A stretch of 42,573 nt of DNA from Acidobacteriota bacterium (lineage in GTDB: Bacteria > Acidobacteriota > Aminicenantia > Aminicenantales > Saccharicenantaceae): contig JAQURD010000012.1 of the NCBI GenBank assembly GCA_028749115.1, positions 26,982 to 69,554 on the forward strand, written 5' to 3'. Within the stretch, counting starts at the first letter, position 1, and each line of letters opens with the position of its first letter. Below, one piece after another: positions 16,520 to 25,543 of the stretch. The notes under the pieces were generated by a model that searched no databases, was not told the origin of the DNA, and saw nothing but the letters and a program-made list of their open reading frames with translations. The translations under genes were made by a program, and so were the position numbers.

Positions 16520-17644
16520 TTATTTCCATTCCAGAGCATAGCGTTTGACGAGGCGCATGCCTTCTTCATCTTCTTCAATCGTATAAAGCTTGCCGTATTT
16601 TACAGCCATGGCTCTATCCGGCAGCACCACTCTGGCCACATACCGCCCCTCGGGATCAAAGACATCATAGATGACGCCTTTTTCTACCTTCTCCTTGGTA
16701 TAAGGCCTGACGTAAAGCCAGCCACGCTCATCCATGACAAAATCCTGGAAGGCCGGGAAATCATCTGGCCACTCAACGCGCATATCCGGAGAAGGTCCTT
16801 CCTCGCCCCAGATTTCCTTAGCTCTTTTTTCTTGATCCTCTTTAGTAAGTTTTTCAGGGTCATAATTTTTGATAATCTTCCTGATAGTTTTTCCTTCAGG
16901 GTTAACAACATTAAATACATATTCAGTAGTAATCCCCCAGAGAATATCTCCATCAGCTGTCAGTCCAAAATAAATAAAGGGAAAGTAGGGATTGAATACC
17001 GGATATTTAGCAATGGGGACAGAAGCAACTGTAAGAAGCGGCTCCAGACTTGAATTAAACTTTACCAGCTCTGTCCTGGCTTCCTGTTCCATAATCGTGT
17101 GGCTACCCAGAATATCTTCATTGGGATCTACCTTGGCATCGGAAAACATCCACATCTTCGCCCCCGACAATTCTTTGACAAACTGACCATCGAGGCTGAA
17201 AAAAATAACACGACGCGAGCCGAGGTCACAGACAAAGATATTTTGCTGAGGTGTAATCTGGATAGTGGTGGGAATCTGAAATTCTCCGGGTCCCTGGCCT
17301 CGTTTACCAATCGCTCTAATGAAATTGCCCTGTGGATCATAGACCTTAATCTGAACTGCTTTCCGGTCGATGATATAAATATTACCGGTTTGATCTATAT
17401 CGAGGCGCCTGGGATCAAGCAATATTGATTCTTCGCTACCCGTTTTCCCAAATGATAATTCTTCTTTGAGTGACAGAGTCGAAGGTAGGTCCTGCGGAGG
17501 AGCTGGTTTTTTCGGATTATAAACGACCGTGACGCCATCCTCTTTTTTAATCTCAATTTTTTCCTCGCGACTACAGGCTGAAACAAAGAGGAAAGCCAGA
17601 AGAATGGTAACCAGGAGCAATCCCCACACCCACGATTTTTTCAT
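16520..17644 (-). CDS. Six-bladed beta-propeller lipoprotein
   Basis: The protein has 374 residues. A lipoprotein signal peptide ends in VSAC, with Cys24 as the lipidated residue, so it is probably in the outer membrane or periplasm. The mature part has repeated propeller blades of the NHL/6-bladed type, such as IDQTGNIYIIDRKAVQIKVY, GKRGQGPGEF, and ITPQQNIFVCDLGSRRVIFF. RGQGPGEF is characteristic of the large paralogous beta-propeller family of Bacteroidota and Aminicenantes/Acidobacteriota genomes. These proteins are usually binding scaffolds; the ligand is unknown. It stands alone between a gene-poor region and murJ. Confidence 0.8.
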   Translation of the reverse strand: MKKSWVWGLLLVTILLAFLFVSACSREEKIEIKKEDGVTVVYNPKKPAPPQDLPSTLSLKEELSFGKTGSEESILLDPRRLDIDQTGNIYIIDRKAVQIKVYDPQGNFIRAIGKRGQGPGEFQIPTTIQITPQQNIFVCDLGSRRVIFFSLDGQFVKELSGAKMWMFSDAKVDPNEDILGSHTIMEQEARTELVKFNSSLEPLLTVASVPIAKYPVFNPYFPFIYFGLTADGDILWGITTEYVFNVVNPEGKTIRKIIKNYDPEKLTKEDQEKRAKEIWGEEGPSPDMRVEWPDDFPAFQDFVMDERGWLYVRPYTKEKVEKGVIYDVFDPEGRYVARVVLPDRAMAVKYGKLYTIEEDEEGMRLVKRYALEWK

Positions 17645-18189
17645 CTCCGACTCCTTAACGTGAACTAGACAAATTATTCTATTTTTGTCCTTCTCAGATC
17701 ACCCAGCTCAGTTCTTCTTACTTAATACTTCTCGCTATCAGCGCCTCGCCTGCATTACGTCACATCCATTGCATAGAATAACTGACATGCTATAACTTCC
17801 TTAAATCAGCCTAGTTCCTCTGATTTTTTTCTGTCAATTTCTATTTTCGTTATTTATTATTATCTTTTGTTATTCCAGTGTTATTCCAGTTACTCCGGCC
17901 TGGACCAATCACAATACGCGATGATGCATTAAAACGCATAAATAAATGAATGGATAGATTGATGGATGGCCACGCCGGGCTAAAAAGCTGCAATCAACAT
18001 TGGTCCCCATGCGCCATATATCCACTCCGGCACCTCCCGCCATTATCTTTGTGCTTCCTATTTAACCACCAATCCGGAATATATGACCTCAAAGAATTTC
18101 TGTCAACGATAAATTTCCCGGCAGAAGCGGCCTTCAGGAAGTCAAACACAATTGCCAGGCGATGGTCTTTGCTTTAAGATAGACACATC
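17645..18189. other. Gene-free spacer before the pseudogene zone
   Basis: This 545-bp spacer contains A/T-rich and simple-sequence patches, for example a short direct repeat of TTATTCCAGT near 17870-17890 and a GAT/GGAT-rich patch near 17945-17970. A 75-codon plus-strand frame at 17950-18177 is Cys/Pro-rich, has no ribosome-binding site and is not convincing. I see no RNA gene. Confidence 0.5.
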
Positions 18190-18573
18190 ATGGCAAGAAC
18201 ATTCGGTGCCCAAAGTATGACCGGCAAGATGACCCGGGTGGTATTGAAAAGACCGGCTGAGGCTTTCCTGAGCCCGAAAAAAATTGAGGAGGAATGGCAG
18301 CAGTTAGGCTTTCTGGCCCCGCCAGACCTCGCCAAAGCCAGCCAGGAATTCAGTCAGCTGGAAGAAATCCTCCGCCAGGAAGGAGTGGAAATACTGTATT
18401 TGCCAGCTGATGAAAGAACCACCCTGGACTCAATTTACACCCATGATCCGGTGATTGTAACTGAGGCCGGAGCCATCATTCTTCAGATGGGGAAGAAGGC
18501 AAGGGTCGGAGAGCCAGAAGCCCTGGAAGAGGCACTTCGCAGCTGGGACCTCCCCATTCTCGGACAGCTGTAA
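18190..18573 (+). pseudogene. N-terminal fragment of an amidinotransferase (dimethylargininase/arginine deiminase-like), cut by an IS
   Basis: The first 126 residues are well preserved: VVLKRPAEAF, IEEEWQQLGF, then LPADERTTLDSIYTHDPVIV and GAIILQMGKKARVGEP. These resemble the N-terminal part of the guanidino-group-modifying enzymes of the dimethylargininase and arginine deiminase families, normally 250-400 residues. The reading frame stops at the tip of an IS21-type remnant (from about 18569), and the last residue and stop come from the IS. The catalytic His and Cys, which lie in the missing C-terminal half, are lost, so the product is inactive. The rest of the gene is not found beyond the IS remnant, so a deletion followed the insertion. 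Confidence 0.75.
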
Positions 18574-18830
18574 ATGTCAAGTACTTTTCCCATGACTGTG
18601 GTAAGGACATTTCCCAGGGTGACGGTGAGGATATTTGCCACCCCTGTGGTAAACAGACTTCCAATAGGCAGCTGGAATGATTTAAACCTCCTTTCTTGAT
18701 ATTTTGATACGGTAAGATTCTCCGTCCAGGGTAAAGACCCTGGCGTGATGAAGCAGCCGATCGAGAAGGGCGGGTGGGTGCAATAGGCGTATAGTATTAC
18801 AAGGTAGATTGGTGCATAGTTTTACAAGGC
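18569..18830 (-). mobile_element. IS21-family remnant (end repeats plus 3' end of istB)
   Basis: The right tip starts TGTAAATGTCAAG. It is followed by three imperfect copies of a CTGTGGTAAGGACATTT-like motif (about 18591-18662), as expected for transposase-binding terminal repeats of IS21 elements. The C-terminus of an IstB-type helper ATPase follows on the minus strand. At 18787-18829 two imperfect direct repeats (ATAGTxTTACAAGG) may belong to another IS end. No transposase (istA) is left, so the element is dead. Confidence 0.7.
18682..18772 (-). pseudogene. istB: istB C-terminal fragment
   Basis: The minus-strand frame ALLDRLLHHARV followed by GESYRIK and a TAA stop is the conserved C-terminal end of IS21 IstB ATPases. 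Only about 30 codons survive. The sequence upstream (right) of ALLD is not istB-like, marking a deletion junction. Confidence 0.75.
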
Positions 18831-18872
18831 CGGCAGCTCTGGTAGGCAACCTGGTCAGTATCATTTCTTACT

Positions 18873-20058
18873 AAGCCGACTCTCATAGCCGTAGTTGGCG
18901 GGACACTCATTGATGGCACGGGGAAAGAGCCTTTCCCCAACACCGTCATTCTGATCGAAGACAGCAAAATCAAAGCGGTCGGTCCGGCCGCTCAGGTAAA
19001 AATCCCGAAGGAGGCTCAAAAAATCGAAGCAACCGGAAAATTCATTCTGCCCGGCTTTATTGACTGCCATATCCACCTTGGCACTGAGACCAGCCACCTG
19101 GAGTATTACCAGGATTCAAACAGTCTGGCGACGCTTCGCGCCCTCGAGCTCATGAATAACTATCTTCGTTGCGGGGTAACCGCCGTTCGTGATGTTGGCT
19201 CACCGGTCGAGACGATACAGGCTCTCGTTCGGGCCCAGAGAAACGGCTACTTAGACAGCATCAGGCTTTATTCCTGTGGCGATCTCATCACCATTACTGG
19301 AGGCCATGGCTATGGGATGCACGGCTCACTGGCAGTCAACGGACCGTGGGAATGGCGCAAAGCTGTCCGCGAGATGTATGCTGCCGGCTTCAAGCATATC
19401 AAGATTTCCCCACAGTTTACACTGGAAGAAGCCCGGGCCGCCGTCGAAGAAGCCAGAACACTTGGCCTCCACATTACCGCTCACGGTGGAGGCGGTTCTG
19501 ACACCATTCCTCCAACCATGACTAAAATTGCTATCGAAGCCGGTGTCGAATGTATCGGACACCTCAACATAATGGATGGTGAGACGCACGGCCCTGATGG
19601 CTGAGAAAGGTATCTATAACGTCCCGACTCTTATGACCTGTTATGCCAGTTATCAGCGAAATGACCTGAGCTTCTTTCTAATTGAAAAGCGCGGCTGGTC
19701 AATGGCCATGCACGAGACACTGTTCAAAAAGGCTTATGCCCGCCATATTCTGATGGGAATCGGCACCGATGCCAATGGCGAATATCGCGAAATGTACCCT
19801 GGCATCTATTTTGAGGAGATGCGCTATTTTGTCCGCCTGGGGATGAGCCCGATGGAAGTCATTGTTTGTGCAACCAGAAATGGGGCCCGCATCCTGGGTC
19901 TCGAAGATGAGCTGGGGACAATCGAAGCGGGCAAAGCGGCCGACCTTCAAGTGCTAAAGGACAACCCGCTCAAGTCATTTGATAACTTAGGCCATCCAGA
20001 GCTCGTCATTTTGCGTGGAAAAATAACATGGGATCGGGCCAGCAGCTCTTCTTTATAA
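18873..20058 (+). pseudogene. Amidohydrolase-family pseudogene (5' truncated, frameshifted)
   Basis: The reading frame begins without a start codon at KPTLIAVVGGTLIDGTG and continues through the metal motif GFIDCHIHLG, then HITAHGGGGS and CIGHLN, to a premature TGA at 19602-19604. A +1 frameshift around 19590 reconnects to the rest: ALMAEKGIYNVPTL, then GIGTDANGEY (the metal-ligand Asp) and the standard C-terminus LGTIEAGKAADLQVLKDNPL. Together this is an almost complete imidazolonepropionase/prolidase-type amidohydrolase of about 400 residues, probably once exported. The missing 5' end coincides with the IS remnant. The frameshift should be confirmed, because a single sequencing error would also explain it. 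Confidence 0.8.
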
Positions 20059-20200
20059 TCAATAAGTTCGTACAGACAACTTTAAACCTGTCCCGGGAAC
20101 TGGTGGCGGGCGGAAGGATATAACAATTTGGTTTTAGACTCCCGGTTTGTATCAGACTGGATCTGGAACAACAGAAATTAAATAATTGATAATAAAGAAT

Positions 20201-21463
20201 TTACTGAGGCCCGACCCCATCTTGAGGGGGACGGATATCCTTCTTCCCGGCCATACTCATTCTGGCCGGAACAAGTGGTATAGGGCGGCCTTTAAGCAGC
20301 CAGTGCCAGTAAACCCACTCAAAAGCCAGCTTCGCCCAGTGGTTGATTCGAGTTTCTTTAAGAAGCGACATCGGCCCGAGCCCAGGAACCGGATATTTCC
20401 CCGGGAGTGGCTCGACTTTCTCATTATAATCAATAACCACCGCCCGCCCAAAGCCCGTCTCGATAAAACAATTGGCATGGCCGTCAAACTCCGCCTCAGC
20501 CGGTTTTCCATCAATCTCCGCCAGGATAATTTTATCGAGAATTTCAGAGGCAAAATGAGCCACTGCCCCGGCTTTTGTCCAGCCAGTGGCAGCCGCATCA
20601 CCGATGACAAAGATATCTGCATACTTTTCGGAGCGAAAGCCGCCTTTATCTACCGGGACATAATTCATCTCATCGCCCAGACCCGAACGTTTGATTAACT
20701 CTGAGCCCATATTGGTTGGTATGGTGACCATCAGATCAAAAGCCACCTGCCGGCCGTCATAGCCAATGACCTTACCGGCTGCTGCCTCAACTCTTTCTGT
20801 CATAAAAAAGCTTTCGACCTCAATTTGCTTTTTAGCCTGAAGGTCCCCGAGAAAGCGGGTGGCTACCGGTCTGGTAAAAGCTCCGGAGATTGGCGTCAGA
20901 TAAATAATCTTGGTATTGTTACGAACTCCCCTTTTTTTAAAATACCAGTCCGCCAGGAAAGAAAATTCAAGCGGTGAAACATTGCATTTAATGGGCATTT
21001 CATTAATGTGAACAACCAGTGTGCCTTCTTTGAACTCTTCGAGTTTCCTGGCCAGAGCTGTGGCTCCATCCAGAGAATAATAATCAAAGATATTCTGCCG
21101 CCAGCCATCCAGCATGCCTGGTGTCTCATCCGGGCAGGTATGATTGCCGGTGGATATAAGGAGCAAGTCATAGCTTATCTCCTTACCGTCAGCCAATTTT
21201 ATAGTCTTTTTCTGCGGTTTGATTTCCTCAACTTCTTTTATTAAAAATTCAACGCCACGCGGCAGAAGGACTGAGCGCCGCCTGACCAGGTCTTCCGGCT
21301 GATAAAGACCGAAAGGCACAAGCAAAAAACCTGGCTGATAATAATGGTTATCATCCTTATCAACAATCGTCACCTTCCACCCCCGCCTGGCCAGCGGCCC
21401 GGCCAGCTTGTTGGCCATAATCGTCCCACCTGTTCCTGCACCCAGAATGACCAGATTCTTCAT
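20201..21463 (-). CDS. Sulfide:quinone oxidoreductase-like FAD-dependent oxidoreductase
   Basis: The protein has 420 residues. An N-terminal Rossmann motif (LGAGTGGT) binds FAD; NHYYQPGFLLVPFG matches the sulfide:quinone reductase/FCC-type flavoprotein family. Further signatures are IKCNVSPLEFSFLADWYF, then PISGAFTRPVA, and the FAD-binding FVIGDAA. Cys residues near 112 (TCPDE), 159 (IKCN) and 333 (ANCFIETGFG) are candidates for the sulfide-handling cysteines. The C-terminal segment ending near the ARMSMAG stretch has an aromatic helix (HWAKLAFEWVYWHWLL) that may bind the membrane. The enzyme would oxidise sulfide or a related sulfur compound and reduce quinone. It is third in a tolC, glycosyltransferase, oxidoreductase run; there is no clear ribosome-binding site, but the ATG overlaps the stop of a tiny upstream frame (ATGA). 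Confidence 0.78.
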   Translation of the reverse strand: MKNLVILGAGTGGTIMANKLAGPLARRGWKVTIVDKDDNHYYQPGFLLVPFGLYQPEDLVRRRSVLLPRGVEFLIKEVEEIKPQKKTIKLADGKEISYDLLLISTGNHTCPDETPGMLDGWRQNIFDYYSLDGATALARKLEEFKEGTLVVHINEMPIKCNVSPLEFSFLADWYFKKRGVRNNTKIIYLTPISGAFTRPVATRFLGDLQAKKQIEVESFFMTERVEAAAGKVIGYDGRQVAFDLMVTIPTNMGSELIKRSGLGDEMNYVPVDKGGFRSEKYADIFVIGDAAATGWTKAGAVAHFASEILDKIILAEIDGKPAEAEFDGHANCFIETGFGRAVVIDYNEKVEPLPGKYPVPGLGPMSLLKETRINHWAKLAFEWVYWHWLLKGRPIPLVPARMSMAGKKDIRPPQDGVGPQ

Positions 21464-21547
21464 GTTTTTTTATTCCAATCCTCATATTCTTTTTTCATCT
21501 CGTCTTTCAGCTTCTCTCTTCTTATTAATCTAAGTAAGGTAATCTTC

Positions 21548-22642
21548 TCAGTCGAGCCTGACCCCTTTCTGCAGGGCTAAAATCTTATAATGATCAACTG
21601 TCTTCTCGGCCATCGCCTCACAAGAATGCTTATCAAAAACAAGATTATAAGCCCGCCGGGCAAATTGTTGAGCCAGGCTGCGATCAAGGTAAATTTTGAG
21701 AACAGCCTGAGCCAGAGCCTGGGGATCATTGGGCGGGACAAGAAAACCGGTTTCTCTATTAATTATTAACTCGGTCATACCCGCTGCCATAACACCAACC
21801 ACCGGCAGGTTTGAAGCCATCGCTTCAAGAAGATAGGTCTCAGGTAAGGAAAATGCTCCAAAAATAAACATATCGAGCGAAGTCAGGAGGTCAGCTCTTT
21901 TTTCCTCAAATCCAAGATAAAAATGAAGGTTATTAATTTCGAGGGGCTGCTCATGCCGCAATTTTTCAAGATGAAGATCCCCTTGCCCAAAAATAATCAC
22001 TTTTAATTTTGGCGCCTGTTCGCTTAAAATTTTTAGAGCTTCAAGTTGATCCCTGAAAATTTTTAAATCTTCCAGTGGAGTCACCAGACCGGCCAGAAAA
22101 TCATCCTCTTTTAGACCAAATTCCTTTCTCAGAAAGTTTTTTTTCTCTTTATTCTGATATCTGGAAAAATCAAGGCCAGCCGGAATGACCTCGATCGTTT
22201 TGATGGGCAGGTCACCCTTAAGCCATTGGCGCTTGGCCTCTTCTGACGGGCAGATTAAAGAATCAAGTTGTCTAATATTTCCACTGCTCATTTTTTTTAA
22301 CCAGTCGGTTTTAACCGAAGCCACTTTGACTTTAACTTCTGCTTTCTGGCTGGCTTTCAGGGCAGAGGTAAAAGCAACTTCATCAAAAAAATGTATAAGG
22401 TTAACTCCGTTCCTTTTCATTTTCCGCGATAACTGCCAGTTGGCCAGCCAGCCGCCGGAATTTTCAGGCCTGAAATTTATGACCGGGAAACCGGCTAATC
22501 TGGCCTGCGAGGCTAGCTTATTTCCTTGACTGGTTAGAAAGTAAAATGGATAGCCTCTTTTTTTTAGCTCCTGAGCAATAAAGAGCAGGTGCTTTATTTC
22601 CCGTTCGTCATGCCGATCAGGCGCCGCCAGTAGGACCGACAA
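21548..22642 (-). CDS. Glycosyltransferase family 4 protein
   Basis: The protein has 364 residues with a GT-B fold layout. The N-terminal half carries GKLAS/FF patterns of the acceptor domain. The C-terminal half has the GT4 donor-site signatures VIPAGLDFSRY, KVIIFGQGDL, FIFGAFSLPETYLLEAMA with the conserved EX7E-type arrangement, and TGFLVPPNDPQALAQAV. It is cytoplasmic and transfers a sugar from a nucleotide donor to an unknown acceptor, probably lipopolysaccharide or another surface glycan. The gene lies 74 bp downstream of tolC and 84 bp upstream of the oxidoreductase gene, on the same strand, so they may form one transcript. Confidence 0.85.
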   Translation of the reverse strand: MSVLLAAPDRHDEREIKHLLFIAQELKKRGYPFYFLTSQGNKLASQARLAGFPVINFRPENSGGWLANWQLSRKMKRNGVNLIHFFDEVAFTSALKASQKAEVKVKVASVKTDWLKKMSSGNIRQLDSLICPSEEAKRQWLKGDLPIKTIEVIPAGLDFSRYQNKEKKNFLRKEFGLKEDDFLAGLVTPLEDLKIFRDQLEALKILSEQAPKLKVIIFGQGDLHLEKLRHEQPLEINNLHFYLGFEEKRADLLTSLDMFIFGAFSLPETYLLEAMASNLPVVGVMAAGMTELIINRETGFLVPPNDPQALAQAVLKIYLDRSLAQQFARRAYNLVFDKHSCEAMAEKTVDHYKILALQKGVRLD

Positions 22643-22716
22643 TCTTTTCTCCTCTCCTTCGGTTTTCTTTTAGCCCGGTTGCCCAAAAAAGTAAGAAGAT
22701 CCGGCCCGGGTCATGC

Positions 22717-24297
22717 TTACTTCTGCCCGACTGCTGTTAGATTAATATTCCTGTTAACCAGACTGGTACCTAAAACTTTTTCCAGATTAGATAGAGCCAG
22801 ATTATAGTTGACCATAGCCCTGAGTTCATTTGAGCGGGCATTGGCCAGCTTGTCCTGAGCTTCAAGCACAAAATAATTGCTGCTTAAACCAACCGCTAAT
22901 TTCTTCATTTCAGCTTCTAAGTTTTTTTCAGCGAACTCACGGGCTACCCGGTAGGCTTCGACACTCTTAGCGTAAGTGGCAATATTGTTGACTGCTTCAC
23001 TGACCTCCAGCAAAGCCTGTTGTTCTGAGGCTTTTTGTTTGGCCAAAGCCTGGGCAAGTTCAGTCTGGGCAATGGCATAATTAGACCGGCTGGCCAGATC
23101 AGCAATGGGAATGGTCAGGGTAAAATTCAATGACCAGTTATTATAAAGGAATTTCATGGCATCTTTAAAAGAATTCCAGGTACTGCCAGGAATCTTGCCG
23201 ATGATAACACCACTAAAGGGATTATCATCCTGATAAAGCAGCAGGTCACCTGATATCCCCGGACTCCGGTAAGAAAAATTCAAATCAAGTTGCGGTAGAA
23301 GCTGATTTCTGGCAACTTCCAGATTAAACCTGTTCTTGTCAATGGTCAGATTATTAACCTGTAAATCAGGGCGGTTGGCCAGGGCTATCTGACCTGCCTC
23401 TTCCAGGCTGATCTGAACCGGTTTAAATTCTGGCTTGTCTTTCGGATTTATTTTTATGGATTGAAGCTCAGTGCCAGGGGCCAGATTAAGAATAACCTTC
23501 AGCCGGTTTTCAGCTATCCTGACATCAGCCTCAGCCTGGACAATGTCAGCTTCCCGTTGAGAAACCGTTGCCTGAACATTTAAAATCTCAATTGAGGCCT
23601 GTTTGCCCACCTCAATTTCTTTAGAAGTTTTGGCCAGCTCATCTCTGGCCAGTTGCAAAGACTGCTGCCTGACCTTAAGGTTTTCTTGAGCCAGAACAAG
23701 ATTCCAATAAGCATCTTCCACCTGATAAATAGTATCAAGAACCTGACTCCTCAACTGAGCTTCGGAGATAGAATAATTCTGACGGGCTATAACTATTTCT
23801 TTCTCGGCTATTTTCGGCCCAAAGTTCTTGAGCAGGGGCTGTTCAAAATCTATCCTTAACTCGGTTTGATAATAAGGATTAAGCAGTTGACCACGCTGGT
23901 TGGTATCATAATCATAATTATACAAACTCAAGGATAATTTCCCCCCGAGAGGGATTCTCTGAGACAGAGCCCCCTGGTAGGAATGCATTTTCGTAGTATA
24001 GAGGCCAGCACTCTGAATCCACCAGGTGGATGGTTGTTCGGTACGATCAGTTCCATATTTAAAATCAAGCTGTGGATAATAAATTTCTTTTGCCAGAGAA
24101 ACTGATTGGCTGGCCCTTTCAGTCGAATAGACCTCAGCCACCAGATTCAAATTTTGCTTCAAAGCCCGGAAAATAGCTTCTTCCAGTCCTAAGGATATTT
24201 CTTCAGGAGCACTTTCCTGAGCAGCCATAACCGGCACCAGCCAGGAAATCAAAAGGACTGGAATAACCGCCCTTAGCAAAGCTGATCTTATTTTCAC
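22717..24297 (-). CDS. TolC-family outer-membrane efflux protein
   Basis: The protein has about 526 residues with a signal peptide ending in VMAAQE. Two internally repeated helical regions with Q/A/E-rich heptads (LQLARDELAKTSKEIEVGKQ and the corresponding second half) and the conserved NLLP-type NRPDL segment define TolC-type channels. It forms a trimeric exit duct for drugs, metals or secreted products. I prefer the GTG at 24297, because AGGAG precedes it by seven bases and it gives a standard-length signal peptide. An in-frame ATG at 24333 would add twelve residues but has no ribosome-binding site. No inner-membrane pump is adjacent; an RND gene sits at the right edge of the window. Confidence 0.88.
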   Translation of the reverse strand: MKIRSALLRAVIPVLLISWLVPVMAAQESAPEEISLGLEEAIFRALKQNLNLVAEVYSTERASQSVSLAKEIYYPQLDFKYGTDRTEQPSTWWIQSAGLYTTKMHSYQGALSQRIPLGGKLSLSLYNYDYDTNQRGQLLNPYYQTELRIDFEQPLLKNFGPKIAEKEIVIARQNYSISEAQLRSQVLDTIYQVEDAYWNLVLAQENLKVRQQSLQLARDELAKTSKEIEVGKQASIEILNVQATVSQREADIVQAEADVRIAENRLKVILNLAPGTELQSIKINPKDKPEFKPVQISLEEAGQIALANRPDLQVNNLTIDKNRFNLEVARNQLLPQLDLNFSYRSPGISGDLLLYQDDNPFSGVIIGKIPGSTWNSFKDAMKFLYNNWSLNFTLTIPIADLASRSNYAIAQTELAQALAKQKASEQQALLEVSEAVNNIATYAKSVEAYRVAREFAEKNLEAEMKKLAVGLSSNYFVLEAQDKLANARSNELRAMVNYNLALSNLEKVLGTSLVNRNINLTAVGQK

Positions 24298-24411
24298 CGC
24301 TCTTCTCCTCATCAATTCCCTTAAATTTTTCATGATAATTTTATCTTAAGTTTAGCAAAAGCCCGTTTATTAAAGCAAATGGCTTGCCTGTTTCTATTCA
24401 AAGCCAGCCCT

Positions 24412-24417
24412 ATTATA
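24412..24417 (-). promoter_or_regulatory. -10 element upstream of tolC-type gene
   Basis: A perfect TATAAT is present on the minus strand about 115 bases upstream of the GTG start. No good -35 box lies 16-18 bases upstream, so the promoter is only tentative. Confidence 0.3.
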
Positions 24418-24526
24418 CATATAACGTTTTACAAGCAAAAAAGTTAATTCTTAATATAATAAGAACGGAAATAGTCTTCATCTTTTCTCAGCCCTGATAT
24501 TTTTAGACAGGCTGCAAAAACTCTAA

Positions 24527-25543
24527 TCACCTGGGATAGGCATCGAGCTCGAGGTCAAGTTTTAAGGCTTCTCCCTTCTTATATTTCTTCCAGGCCAGGG
24601 CGCCAACCATGCCGGCATTATCAGTGCAAAGCCGGGGCGAGGGAACATAGGCCGACAAATGGTTGTCTTCAGCTAGCTGGCTGAATCTTGTTCTAAGTCT
24701 ATCGTTGCGGGCCACGCCACCGCCGAGAATCAGAGAAACTGGTTGAAATTCAACTATTGCCCGGCTAACATTGTCCAGCAGACTCCGGGCCACAATCTCC
24801 TCAAAACTGGCCAGAAAGTCACTCAGCTCAGGATGATGCCCGTCAAGGCTATTTTCACGGATGATTCTCAGGGCGGCCGTCTTCAGGCCAGAAAAGCTAA
24901 AATCATAACCAGGCTTTTTCATCCTGGGCAGAGAAAAATGAAAACGCTTACCGTTGCCATTTCTGGCTAACTTTTCAATGACCGGGCCACCTGGATACCC
25001 CAGACCAAGAAATTTGGCAATTTTATCCAGGCATTCACCTGCAGCATCGTCTCTGGTTTTACCCAGAAGCTGGTAACTTAATGGCCTCTGCAGAAAATAA
25101 AGAGAGCTGTGCCCGCCAGAAACCAGCAAAGCCAGGGCCGGAAACTTAATTTCGGGATTTTCCACAAAAGCCGCTTCAAGATGAGCCTCAAGGTGATCAA
25201 TGCCAATTAGCGGTTTTTTAAAATAATAGGCCAGCCCTTTGCTGAAGGTTAGACCAACCAGCAAAGAACCAATAAGTCCCGGGCCCTGAGTTACGGCATA
25301 AATATCTATTTCCGGCAAACTTACTCCAGCCCGCTCCAAACTTTCACTGACAATATAATCAATTGATTTGAGGTGCTGGCGGGAAGCCAGTTCGGGAACA
25401 ACACCTCCATAAGGAGAATGAAGTTCATCTTGAGATAAAATGATGTTGCTTCTAATTTGCCCCTGCTCAAGAACAGCCGCCGATGTCTCATCACATGAGG
25501 TCTCGATGGCCAGTAGCCACTTAACCTCAACTTTTTCAGGCAT
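24527..25543 (-). CDS. tsaD: tRNA N6-adenosine threonylcarbamoyltransferase TsaD
   Basis: The protein has 338 residues and starts with the family signature LAIETSCDETSAAV. H117-LEA-H121 are the metal-binding histidines, and LVSGGHSSL and GECLDKIAKFLGLGYPGGP follow, with SFSGLKTA and LGGGVARNDRLR in the C-terminal half. It transfers the threonylcarbamoyl group to A37 of ANN-decoding tRNAs (t6A), together with TsaB and TsaE, which are not in the window. The ATG has GGAGA upstream. Gene length is normal and no domain is missing. Confidence 0.96.
   Translation of the reverse strand: MPEKVEVKWLLAIETSCDETSAAVLEQGQIRSNIILSQDELHSPYGGVVPELASRQHLKSIDYIVSESLERAGVSLPEIDIYAVTQGPGLIGSLLVGLTFSKGLAYYFKKPLIGIDHLEAHLEAAFVENPEIKFPALALLVSGGHSSLYFLQRPLSYQLLGKTRDDAAGECLDKIAKFLGLGYPGGPVIEKLARNGNGKRFHFSLPRMKKPGYDFSFSGLKTAALRIIRENSLDGHHPELSDFLASFEEIVARSLLDNVSRAIVEFQPVSLILGGGVARNDRLRTRFSQLAEDNHLSAYVPSPRLCTDNAGMVGALAWKKYKKGEALKLDLELDAYPR

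Noticed and set aside
17950-18177. 75-codon plus-strand reading frame
   Set aside because: No ribosome-binding site, Cys/Pro/His-rich composition unlike neighbours, low-complexity start; likely chance.
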